A DNA stretch of 64,000 nt from Halalkalicoccus sp. NIPERK01 (lineage in GTDB: Archaea; Halobacteriota; Halobacteria; Halobacteriales; Halalkalicoccaceae): assembly GCF_030287405.1 (NCBI RefSeq), contig NZ_JASVVV010000009.1, positions 55,753-119,752 of the forward strand. Direction: 5' to 3'. The position numbers and the translations under genes are program-made. Each line of letters opens with the position of its first letter. Positions within the stretch are counted from its first letter, which is position 1. Below the pieces are notes generated by a model, which saw only the letters and a program-made list of their open reading frames with translations, was not told the origin of the DNA and did no database searches. Of this stretch, positions 52,924 to 60,260 are shown piece after piece.

Positions 52924-53559
52924 ATGGTCGAGTTAAATTCTGACGCCGCCGGCGGCGATCGGACGAACGTGCGCGAGAACTCCGTCAGCCTCGTAACTGA
53001 AGAAGAGGCCGAGGGACGCGTCGCAGAGTTCTACCGGACGATCCGCGCAGAGCGCGAGGGCGAACTCGACGAGGACTTGGGACTCAACAAACTCTGGCTG
53101 CTTTTGGGCAACGATCCGGACCTCCTCAAGGTCGTCTGGGACCACATGCACCACATGTACCACGGCGGCGAGATACCGTTTGAGCTCAAGTCGAAGATCT
53201 CTCTCGTCGTGGCGTCGGTCATGGAGTGCGAGGCCTGCAAGTTCTTCCACGAGTCAACGCTCGAGAACCTCGGCATTGACGAATCGGCTATCGAGGACCT
53301 GAAGGGTCTGGAAATCCGCGAGACTGGCTTCTCACCGTCGGAGGAGGTCGTCCTCAAGTTCGCACAGAAGGCGACCGAGAACCCCCACGCGATTACCGAT
53401 ACGGACCTAGAGGCTCTGCGCGAACTCGGCTTCTCGGAGGCCGAACTCCTCGAGATCCTCGACTGCATCGCGATCCACGTCTACACGGCCGTCTTACAGG
53501 CGATCTCTGGCATCGTCTACCCGGGCATGAGCCGCGAGGAGTGGACGACTCTGGCCTGA
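52924..53559 (+). CDS. Carboxymuconolactone decarboxylase/AhpD-family protein
   Basis: About 211 residues from ATG 52924; a possible TATA stretch (CATTTATC, near 52891) 25-30 bp upstream would make it leaderless, while ATG 52912 and a TTG further up are alternatives. The redox helix VMECEACKFFHEST near 108 has C-x-x-C-x3-H, as in AhpD alkylhydroperoxidases. The second half repeats the helical pattern (FAQKATENPHAITDTDLEAL; cut). It is likely a thiol-dependent peroxidase or decarboxylase. Longer than the single-domain family because of an N-terminal helical part. Last gene of the GC-rich catabolic block before the AT-rich nitrile hydratase operon. Confidence 0.88.
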   Translation: MVELNSDAAGGDRTNVRENSVSLVTEEEAEGRVAEFYRTIRAEREGELDEDLGLNKLWLLLGNDPDLLKVVWDHMHHMYHGGEIPFELKSKISLVVASVMECEACKFFHESTLENLGIDESAIEDLKGLEIRETGFSPSEEVVLKFAQKATENPHAITDTDLEALRELGFSEAELLEILDCIAIHVYTAVLQAISGIVYPGMSREEWTTLA

Positions 53560-53732
53560 TTCGGACCGTCGCGCCGAGCACGCCCACGCTTCAGGCGGAT
53601 ATGTTCGCCGAAAGCTCTGTTCCATCGGCCGAGATCCCGTAGGGTACGGATCTCGTCCGATCTTTATGTTTCTCCTCGAATCCTCTGCATTATTCTTTCT
53701 AGTATGTCGGAGAATAGTCCGGAATACTCCAA

Positions 53733-53742
53733 TATGTATAAG
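53733..53742 (+). promoter_or_regulatory. TATA-like box for the nitrile hydratase operon
   Basis: TATGTATAAG lies about 26-35 bp before the ATG at 53768, so a leaderless or very short-leader transcript is expected. A TGGAGA purine run at 53751-53756 could assist ribosome binding. Confidence 0.5.
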
Positions 53743-53767
53743 CCCATGCGTGGAGATAACACACACT

Positions 53768-54457
53768 ATGAATGGCATCCATGACGTTGGTGGAATGGAT
53801 GGGTTTGGGGATCTTGATACAGATGAAAACACGATAGATACGATTGGATACTATGATCAGTGGGAGGGGCTTGTTCATAGCGCATTCGTCGGTACCCTTG
53901 GCTCTAGAGTTCACAATATGGACGAGTTTAGACATGCTGTTGAACGCATGAAACCTGATCATTATCTCACAGCAAGATACTATGATCGGTGGTTGATTGC
54001 TGTTCAAACCCTACTCGTCGAGAAGGGTGTTGTATCCCCCGACGAATTACGTGACCGTGTCGAAGAGTTCAGTAATACGGAGGATGTTTCTCTTCCTCGA
54101 CAAACCAATCCAATGCTTATTGACGAACTCCTTGCAGGCGTTACCGAAGGATATAGTTCTCGACGCGAGACTCAAGAACCCTCGTTCTCAGTCGGTGATA
54201 AAGTCCGTGTTCGAAATATGAATCCTAAAGGACATACTCGATGTCCAGAATACGTTCGACGAGCAGAAGGGATCATTCGAGAGGATCGTGGAACTCATAC
54301 TCTGCCTGATTCTCATGCTCATGGCGGTGATGTGGCTGAACCTATGTATAATGTTGAATTCAGTTTAGACGAAATCTGGGGAGATACGGGAAGCAAAGAC
54401 AATAATATTCGAATCGAGCTCTGGGAGAGCTATTTAGAGGAGGTAAAAAATGAGTAA
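53768..54457 (+). CDS. nthB: Nitrile hydratase beta subunit
   Basis: 229 residues from ATG 53768 (MNGIHDVGGMDGFG), the classic NHase beta start; a longer frame upstream is non-conserved. Family blocks are clear: HVGG-like HDVGGMDGFG, DQWEGLVHSAF near 38, YYDRWLIAVQTLL near 77 and a C-terminal SH3-like barrel (VGDKVRVRNMNPKGHTRCPEYVRRAEG, cut here) ending in NVEFSLDEIWG. The beta subunit covers the metal site of alpha; the whole enzyme hydrates nitriles to amides in the cytoplasm. First gene of the beta-alpha-P14K operon, typical of cobalt NHases. Codon use is distinctly AT-richer than in flanking genes. Confidence 0.95.
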   Translation: MNGIHDVGGMDGFGDLDTDENTIDTIGYYDQWEGLVHSAFVGTLGSRVHNMDEFRHAVERMKPDHYLTARYYDRWLIAVQTLLVEKGVVSPDELRDRVEEFSNTEDVSLPRQTNPMLIDELLAGVTEGYSSRRETQEPSFSVGDKVRVRNMNPKGHTRCPEYVRRAEGIIREDRGTHTLPDSHAHGGDVAEPMYNVEFSLDEIWGDTGSKDNNIRIELWESYLEEVKNE

Positions 54458-55097
54458 CAACGAAGACACCGACAACCATTCGCCAAATAACCATATCAAT
54501 GAAACCGTCGAAAAGTTAGCACATGAATACGACCCAGAACCGAGGGCTCGCGCGCTTCAGTCATTACTAATCGAAGAAGGACTATTATCGACTGATGCTG
54601 TGGATGCAGTTGTTTCGACCTATGAAACTGAAATAGGACCACTAAATGGTGCCAAGGTCGTTGCTCGTGCATGGACAGACCCGGACTACAAACAGCGACT
54701 ACTTAACAACGGTATCGATGCTATTGCTGAATTGGATATCGAAATCAATGAAGATGTAATGGAGATTACTGCTCTGGAAAACACTCCAGACACTCATAAT
54801 ATTATTGTCTGTACGCTTTGCTCCTGCTACCCATGGGCCGTCCTTGGTCTTCCACCAACCTGGTACAAATCACCGGAATATCGATCTCGAGTAGTACGTG
54901 AACCCAGAGAACTACTACGGGAGGAATTCGACGTTGATCTCGATGACTCCATAGAGATCAACGTCTGGGATAGTACATCCGAGCTACGCTATATGGTTCT
55001 TCCACAGCAGCCACCAGGTACGGACGATCTTTCCGAAGACGAATTGGTTGAGCACGTAACGCGAAACGCTATGATCGGTGTTGACCGATTGGCATAA
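54450..55097 (+). CDS. nthA: Nitrile hydratase alpha subunit, cobalt type
   Basis: A 215-residue protein. The active-site motif is VCTLCSC (Cys121, Cys124, Cys126), in which Thr after the first Cys marks cobalt rather than iron enzymes (iron types have CSLCSC). The flanking YPWAVLGLPPTWYKSPEYRSRVVREPRELL (cut) is family-typical. The two later cysteines are normally oxidised to sulfinic and sulfenic acid after metal entry. ATG overlaps nthB by 8 nt, so the subunits are made together. The N-terminal 20 residues are polar and variable. Predicted product: an amide; no amidase gene is intact in the window, though the creatininase/cyclase hydrolases upstream might take it further. Confidence 0.95.
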   Translation: MSNNEDTDNHSPNNHINETVEKLAHEYDPEPRARALQSLLIEEGLLSTDAVDAVVSTYETEIGPLNGAKVVARAWTDPDYKQRLLNNGIDAIAELDIEINEDVMEITALENTPDTHNIIVCTLCSCYPWAVLGLPPTWYKSPEYRSRVVREPRELLREEFDVDLDDSIEINVWDSTSELRYMVLPQQPPGTDDLSEDELVEHVTRNAMIGVDRLA

Positions 55098-55099
55098 TT

Positions 55100-55501
55100 A
55101 TGACTGAACAGTCAACCTCCACCGATGGATACTCGATTGATCATCTACCGATGAGTGATGATCAACCTGTTTTCGAATCGCCATGGCAAGCGCGCGCTTT
55201 TGCTCTCGCAGTTATTCTCTCTGAATACGACGCAAATGAATACAAATGGAAAGCTTTCCAATCGAGATTAGTCGACGAAATTGAAAAAAGCGATAATGAA
55301 GGCAATTACTCTGAAGAGATCTATTACGAGCAATGGTTGCAAGCACTTGAACGCACAGTGCTCAATGACGAGATGATTAGTGCAGAGCGTTTACAACAGC
55401 GAGTAGATGAATTTGCTTCTGGCGACCGGGATGCTTCTGAGTTTGTCGAAGGCGAACACGAACATAACCATGATGGCAACGATGGTCACCATCACCGGTA
55501 A
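55100..55501 (+). CDS. Nitrile hydratase accessory protein (P14K-like) with His-rich tail
   Basis: A 133-residue protein like the beta N-terminal half and the P14K activators: PVFESPWQARAFALAVILSE near 26 and YYEQWLQALERTVL near 89. Such proteins carry alpha subunits and load cobalt. The final 20 residues are an acidic, His-rich tail with seven His (EGEHEHNHDG and GHHH), fitting cobalt capture. It starts 2 bp after nthA. In other cobalt NHase operons the last gene is this activator, so the operon appears complete. Confidence 0.92.
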   Translation: MTEQSTSTDGYSIDHLPMSDDQPVFESPWQARAFALAVILSEYDANEYKWKAFQSRLVDEIEKSDNEGNYSEEIYYEQWLQALERTVLNDEMISAERLQQRVDEFASGDRDASEFVEGEHEHNHDGNDGHHHR

Positions 55502-55555
55502 TTCCCTCTAGTTCACTGACCAACCTTCACTTGGCTAGGGGTACATCCAAGGCAC

Positions 55556-56695
55556 ATGAGATTTGACTTGACGGAGGATCAACGGGAGCTACGAGATGAG
55601 GTTCGGGAGTTCATAAAAGAGGAGATTAAACCGAAGGCGCGAGACCTCGACCGAAAGGAGGTGTACCCGAGCACGATCTTCGGCGAACTCGGCGAACGTC
55701 GCTTGACGGGCGTGACGCTTCCGGAAGAGTACGGGGGCCGGGGCGAAGGCCTCGTCGAACTCGCATTGATGATCGAAGAGCTATCGGCTGGGCTCATGTC
55801 CGTAGCGAGTACTATCGGACTCCACCTCGGAGTTGCGGCAGTCGTTGAGCGCTTCGGAACCGAAGCGCAGCGTGAGGACCTCCTCTCCGAAATGGCGTCC
55901 TTCGATACTGTCGGCGCACTCGGCTTGAGTGAGGCGAACGCAGGAAGTAATAAACTGGAGATGGAGACCAGCGCTGAGCGTAACGGGGATGAGTGGGTAC
56001 TCAACGGCCACAAACAGTGGGTGACGAATTTTTTTGACGCAGACTACGTCCTCACGTACGCGAAAACGGGCCCTGAGGAGGACGCATTACACAACATCAG
56101 CGCGTTTCTCGTTCCGACCGACGATTTTGAAGTCGAGACGGTGTGGGAGACGCTAGGCGCGAACAGCGTCAAATCCCCGCGCGTCTCCCTCTCGGATGTT
56201 TGCGTTCCCGATGATCGACTCGTCGGGGAGGAGGGCGAAGGCTACGTTCAGCGTGGGGAGATACATACCGGTGTGAACGTCCCAGCTCGCGGTGTCGGTA
56301 TCGCCCGGGCAGCCCTCGAAGATACAGTGGCCTACACGAGTACCCGTGAGCAGTACGGCCAGCACATCAGCGACTTCCAAGGGGTGAGCTGGGAGGTCGG
56401 GAAGATGGCTGAACGAGTCGATACCGCTCGGTTACACACCCTCCGTGCAGCCGACCGTGCCGATCGCGGATACGACGTCACACGCGAGTTCAGTATGGCG
56501 AAAATCAATGCCACACAGGCCGCCGTAGACAACGCAAACGACGCAATGCAACTCCACGGTGGTATCGGCTACACGACTGAGCACCATGTCGAACGGTATC
56601 TGCGTGACGCAAAACTTCTCACGATTGCCGGTGGCCCGAACGAAGGCCACAAGAATACGCTCGCTGAGGCCGTTTTCGAGCGAGACGACGACTGA
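55556..56695 (+). CDS. Acyl-CoA dehydrogenase-family protein lacking the usual catalytic Glu
   Basis: A 379-residue protein. N-terminal helices (EDQRELRDEVREFIKEEIKP), cut; the middle flavin-binding strand domain has ALGLSEANAGSN near 121 and HKQWVTNFFDADY near 152; the C-terminal domain has DFQGVSWEVGKMAE near 275, FAD-contacting AMQLHGGIGYTTEH near 337 and RYLRDAKLLTIAGGPNEGHK near 349. Where acyl-CoA dehydrogenases have the base in Y-E-G-T, this reads A-G-G-P, so the typical Glu is a Gly. It may use a Glu elsewhere (some family members do), act on another chemistry (for example nitroalkane or decarboxylation), or be inactive. Begins 54 bp after the NHase operon; probably expressed separately. 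Confidence 0.85.
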   Translation: MRFDLTEDQRELRDEVREFIKEEIKPKARDLDRKEVYPSTIFGELGERRLTGVTLPEEYGGRGEGLVELALMIEELSAGLMSVASTIGLHLGVAAVVERFGTEAQREDLLSEMASFDTVGALGLSEANAGSNKLEMETSAERNGDEWVLNGHKQWVTNFFDADYVLTYAKTGPEEDALHNISAFLVPTDDFEVETVWETLGANSVKSPRVSLSDVCVPDDRLVGEEGEGYVQRGEIHTGVNVPARGVGIARAALEDTVAYTSTREQYGQHISDFQGVSWEVGKMAERVDTARLHTLRAADRADRGYDVTREFSMAKINATQAAVDNANDAMQLHGGIGYTTEHHVERYLRDAKLLTIAGGPNEGHKNTLAEAVFERDDD

Positions 56696-56778
56696 TTCAA
56701 TCGAGTTCCAGCGGTCTCTTTCGGTTCATAGAACCGTTACTGTGTCGTGGGGAATATCGAAATTACGATCATGTACAA

Positions 56779-56898
56779 TGACGTCTACTGAGCGATCTGA
56801 CGAAGCACTTCAGGTATTGACCTCTGTATCCCGAGTGCTGGGAGATCGAAATCCGGAGCGTCTTGACGTCGCAATCTCGGCTACGAGATCTACATGAC
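56779..56898 (+). CDS. 39-residue hypothetical peptide
   Basis: A short frame (MTSTERSDEALQVLTSVSR ...) with helical character, ending TGA. Just after it, in the next frame, GYEIYMTSSKVAPLSQPT and a stop follow, so it may be the head of a frameshifted small protein. No family recognised. It could be a chance frame between two genes. Confidence 0.25.
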
Positions 56899-56954
56899 CA
56901 GCAGTAAGGTTGCACCGCTTTCACAACCCACGTAAAGGGCCCCAAGTACAGCGA

Positions 56955-57839
56955 CTACTTTCCTGTGTCCGTAGTCGTCATAACATCGCAAAGATAGTCA
57001 TAGACGTCGGTCATATCTCCAGTTTCGCTATACTGATTTCGAGTCCGACCGACTTGGTTCCGCACGACACTTGCGAGAAGGAGTGGAATCCGGTTGTCTT
57101 CGGCGAATTGGAGTAATAGACGAAGATCCTTTTCCATTAATCCGAGCGCAAACCCAACGTCACGGTCATTCAAAATGTAGTCCGGGAATTTGTCTTCGGT
57201 TGCAGAGTTACGACCAGTGCTGACATTGAATATCTCGCACATTGTCTCAATGTCAAGCCCAATCTCCTGCCCGAGAATGATCGCTTCAGAGGTCGCGACC
57301 ATGGCCGTATTCGAGAGATAGTTGTTGAGTAATTTCACTGCATGTCCGTAACCAGGGTCTTCTCCAATATGGAAAACGTTCGTTGCGAACGCTTCAAAAA
57401 ACTCCTGACAAGCCTCAACCGTCGCTCGATCCCCACCCACCATAACAGTAAGATTTCCATTTTCTGCGCCAGTTGCGCCGCCACTGACTGGCGCTCCAAG
57501 GACTGCCACATTATCATTTGCAAGTTGGTCTGCTATCGATCGGGTCGTATCTGGTGTCGAAGTAGTGGTATCAATGATAACCGAATTCGGGCTAATTGTG
57601 GCTTCGAGTTCCGAAACCACTGCTCGTACCATCTCTGGATCCGGTAACGAGAGAAAGATCACTTCTGCTTTTTTTCCGACCTCCGAGGCTGAACTGGTTC
57701 CTGTAGCCCCTACTGATTCAACAGCACTAATTGCTTCTTGACGTTGATCAAAAACAAAGACCTCATTGTCGTTTTGAGCAAGATGTGTTGCCATTGATCC
57801 GCCCATTTGACCGAGTCCGATGAAGCCAAGGGCTGTCAT
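56955..57839 (-). CDS. 3-hydroxyisobutyrate dehydrogenase-family NAD(P)-dependent oxidoreductase
   Basis: A complete 294-residue protein. GFIGLGQMGGSMATHLAQN (residues 5-23; cut to GLGQMG) is the dinucleotide site; DTTTSTPDTTRSIADQL near 109 and GAPVSGGATGAENGNLTVMVGG near 131 (cut) bind substrate; the catalytic Lys is in GHAVKLLNNYLS near 165-176. Family members oxidise beta-hydroxy acids such as 3-hydroxyisobutyrate or reduce tartronate semialdehyde to glycerate. The second possibility links well to glycerate 2-kinase at 46929. A decayed relative lies at 41630. The gene is convergent with the small frame upstream of it and next to an IS6 copy. Confidence 0.9.
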   Translation of the reverse strand: MTALGFIGLGQMGGSMATHLAQNDNEVFVFDQRQEAISAVESVGATGTSSASEVGKKAEVIFLSLPDPEMVRAVVSELEATISPNSVIIDTTTSTPDTTRSIADQLANDNVAVLGAPVSGGATGAENGNLTVMVGGDRATVEACQEFFEAFATNVFHIGEDPGYGHAVKLLNNYLSNTAMVATSEAIILGQEIGLDIETMCEIFNVSTGRNSATEDKFPDYILNDRDVGFALGLMEKDLRLLLQFAEDNRIPLLLASVVRNQVGRTRNQYSETGDMTDVYDYLCDVMTTTDTGK

Positions 57840-57904
57840 GGATCACGAATCACAGTACCGGGATAAGAAGTTAGCGTCGGAAATTGCTACTAATAATCCT
57901 CGCG

Positions 57905-58645
57905 AGCACGGTCTAGTTAAGCCAGTTTGAGGAACGAGCAGGTCATTGAGTGAGTTGGTTAAGATGCTCGCAGACCTGCTCAGTGAGAGCTATGCGGCGG
58001 ATTTAGGAGGATGGTGGGAGTGTGAGCGGACGGCGATGCCCGTCAAGGTGTTCTCCGTCCGGCTTCACGCGACTGGCTGTTCGCTTCGAAAGACACAAGA
58101 GGTTCTTCGCTTACTCGGCGTAACACGCTCTTATCAGGCAGTTTGGAACGGGGTACATCAGCTCTGACCGTGTGTCAGACCCGCTTGAGGCGCAGCCGAC
58201 GCGGGTCGTGGTTGACGAGACCGCTGCCAAGATCAACGGCGACTGGTTTTGGGTGTACGCTACAATCGACACCGAGACAAAATTGATTCTCGACGTCGCG
58301 TTATTTGGTCGACGTGGCACTGATCTGGCGGCTGCATTTCTCCATCGGCTCAAGGAAAAACACGACTCTCCGAGGCTGAGTTTCTTGTTGACCAATTCGG
58401 ATATCGGACTTCCCTTGCTCGAGTAGGATTGAGCGATCGGGTGGACTATACCGAGCGAAACCTGATCGAAAAGTGGTTTCACACGCTCAAAATGCGCATC
58501 GACCGCGTTCATAACTCGTGGGTGGGCAGTCGGTCAAGCGCCACGAATGGCGTGAACAGTTTATGCACTACTACAACCGTCAGAGGCTGCACCAAGCTCT
58601 CGATAGAAAGACACCGATTGAGGAGGCGCTAAACTAGACAGTGCC
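57905..58645 (+). mobile_element. IS6-family insertion element, degenerate copy with both terminal repeats
   Basis: A 741-bp element. The right end GCTAAACTAGACAGTGCC (58628-58645) and the left end beginning AGCACGGTCTAGTTAAGC at 57905 are imperfect inverted repeats (GGCACTGTCTAGTTTAGC reversed; about 15 of 19 match). The length and transposase are typical of haloarchaeal IS6-type elements. I see no clear 8-bp target duplication, so the flanks may have been rearranged. The transposase is broken, so the copy is dead unless complemented. Confidence 0.75.
57946..58635 (+). pseudogene. IS6-family transposase with several frameshifts
   Basis: Three frames rebuild the protein. Frame one: MSELVKMLADLLSESYAADL to LRLLGVTRSYQAVWNGVHQL, then a stop. 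Frame two: TRVVVDETAAKINGDWFWVYATIDTETKLILDV with the catalytic Asp in VDET, then RRGTDLAAAFLHRLKEKH, then a shift around LLTNSDIG where the second Asp normally reads LVDGxGY. Frame three: RVDYTERNLIEKWFHTLKMRIDRVHNSWVG with the catalytic Glu in LIEKWF, and finally EQFMHYYNRQRLHQALDRKTPIEEALN. The DDE triad is disturbed and the protein cannot be made in one piece. Confidence 0.85.
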
Positions 58646-58689
58646 CCTCAAACTATAGGTTTAGTAGCTACCAATAGTTATAGCGGAAT

Positions 58690-59082
58690 ATGGGGTATCA
58701 CCTTGTCAACGCTGAAGAACTTGGGCAGTGGGACGATCGCCCAACAGACGTTCGCTCATTGAGTGTTGCAGCCGGGTACGACTACCAAGACTCGAAGCTC
58801 GGTCTTCGCGTCTATGAACTCTCTCCCGGTGAGCAATCGGGACTAAGCTATCACTATCACGATGAACAAGTCGAAGCGTTCTACGTGCTCGAGGGGACAC
58901 TGCACGTCGAGACGCCCGACGACGAGTACGTCGTCGAATCTGACCAAGCGCTGTTTGTCGATCCTGGAAGTCCACAGCGGGCATTCAATCCCGAGTCCGC
59001 AGATGGTCCGGTTCGTGTGCTCGCTATCGGCGCACCATCCGTCGATGATGCGCATGAATACGAGCCGTCGACTGACGCTTGA
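58690..59082 (+). CDS. Cupin-domain protein
   Basis: A 130-residue single-domain cupin. The metal motif 1 appears as LSYHYHDEQVEAFYVLEGTLHVETP (G(X)5HXH(X)3,4E(X)6G; His in YHYH, Glu in EAFYVLEG) near residues 53-76 and motif 2 as ALFVDPGSPQRAFNPE near 94-108, with His replaced by Gln. The first motif is strong, so metal binding is possible; the loss of the second-motif His lowers confidence in catalysis. Cupins of this size act in sugar, quercetin or small-acid metabolism. The gene begins 45 bp after the IS6 element and stands alone. Substrate unknown. Confidence 0.88.
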   Translation: MGYHLVNAEELGQWDDRPTDVRSLSVAAGYDYQDSKLGLRVYELSPGEQSGLSYHYHDEQVEAFYVLEGTLHVETPDDEYVVESDQALFVDPGSPQRAFNPESADGPVRVLAIGAPSVDDAHEYEPSTDA

Positions 59083-59274
59083 TGTCCCCACTGATCGGTA
59101 TAACTAACTCCCGCACTGAGAGCAGTGTTGACTCTCTGTGCGAGTGTTTGTGAGCTGTGACCTTGTACAATATTAGCCGACGTACAAATGCGCGTGTTGT
59201 ACAAGAGGATTATAGATGTACCGCTGAGGTCGCTAATTGAGGACCGTCACGTCGAACTTTCCACGCCAGTGGTA

Positions 59275-60094
59275 TCACCGGCCACCCCAAACGAGCGTCT
59301 GACGAGCGAGCGCGTATACAACCAGAGGTACGAACACAAATACCACCGGATAGCCCAACAGGACTGTCCAGCGACGAACACCTAGAATCGTGTTGACGAC
59401 GAGATGCACTACTGCCAAGAGGACTGCCGTCGGGACTGGAGCCACGATTGCACCGACGAGGATCAACGACAACACGAGAAACGTTCCGGCGATCGCCCCA
59501 GGGACCTGCCACTGGAGGATATGTATCCATTGACTGGGCGCTCGATCGCCTCTCAGATCGTTTCTCCGATCGGAACGATGCGAGTTTGGCTGACTGTCGT
59601 CACCGAGAGATACTCCATGAGGAGTCCATCGTCACTGATTGTCCGATGAAGCTCTTTGAGTGCACCGCCAATAGTGCCATGGTGATCGTAAGCGAATCGA
59701 ACGACTTCTGCACCAAGATGCGTGAGGGTCTCTCCGGTAGGCTCGTTATCGACGAGACCGAGAAGAATCAAACCACGACGACCGCCTGATACGCTGTTAA
59801 TCTCGTTCTCGGCGTAGACCTCGTGTGTGTCACCCTCTGCGGCGAGGGCGAGTGCATACCCGAGATAGTTCTTTAGAGGGTTGACCGGAAAACTCCCGTC
59901 GGTGAGCTGGTGGGTAGTTGCTTGGAAGCGGATCGCGTTGATGGTGGTTGAGAGTCCCCGACACCAGTGGCACGAGAGGGCTCGCCGAGTGTGCCAGTGT
60001 GGGTATCCTCGACATCGATGATACCGAGTGTGTTCCGCTCGTTGAGCTTGAGAACGAGATTACCACTAGGTCGATCGGGACGTTCAGTCATCAT
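59275..60094 (-). pseudogene. Haloarchaeal membrane protein broken by two frameshifts
   Basis: Three minus-strand frames form one protein of about 270 residues. Part 1 (from ATG about 60089-60094): MTERPDRPSGNLVLKL ... GIIDVEDTHTGTLG. After a shift near 59950 part 2 reads FPVNPLKNYLGYALALAAEGD, GLILLGLVDNEPTGETLTHLG and SVTTVSQTRIVPIGETI then a stop; part 3, shifted near 59567, reads QWIHILQWQVPGAIAGTFLVL and three or four hydrophobic spans (ILVGAIVAPVPTAVLLAV; WTVLLGYPVVFVFVPLVVYAL). A soluble N-terminal part and a membrane C-terminus are evident. I do not recognise a named family. Either a pseudogene or sequencing errors. Confidence 0.6.
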
Positions 60095-60260
60095 TAGCCC
60101 TTCCACTGATAGAGCACATGATGCTTCTGATACTTCTGAAAGAGACATGGAAGTCCCTAGTTGATGTGCGGTCAAACTCAGTTCTCTCCCTGAGTTCTAC
60201 ACGGAAAGATCGGACCGACGAGGTTGTTCTGCCAGAGCGATGCACCAATAATTATCGGTG

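Noticed and set aside
57893..58656. Target-site duplication around the IS6 element
   Set aside because: The 8 bases on the two sides do not match.
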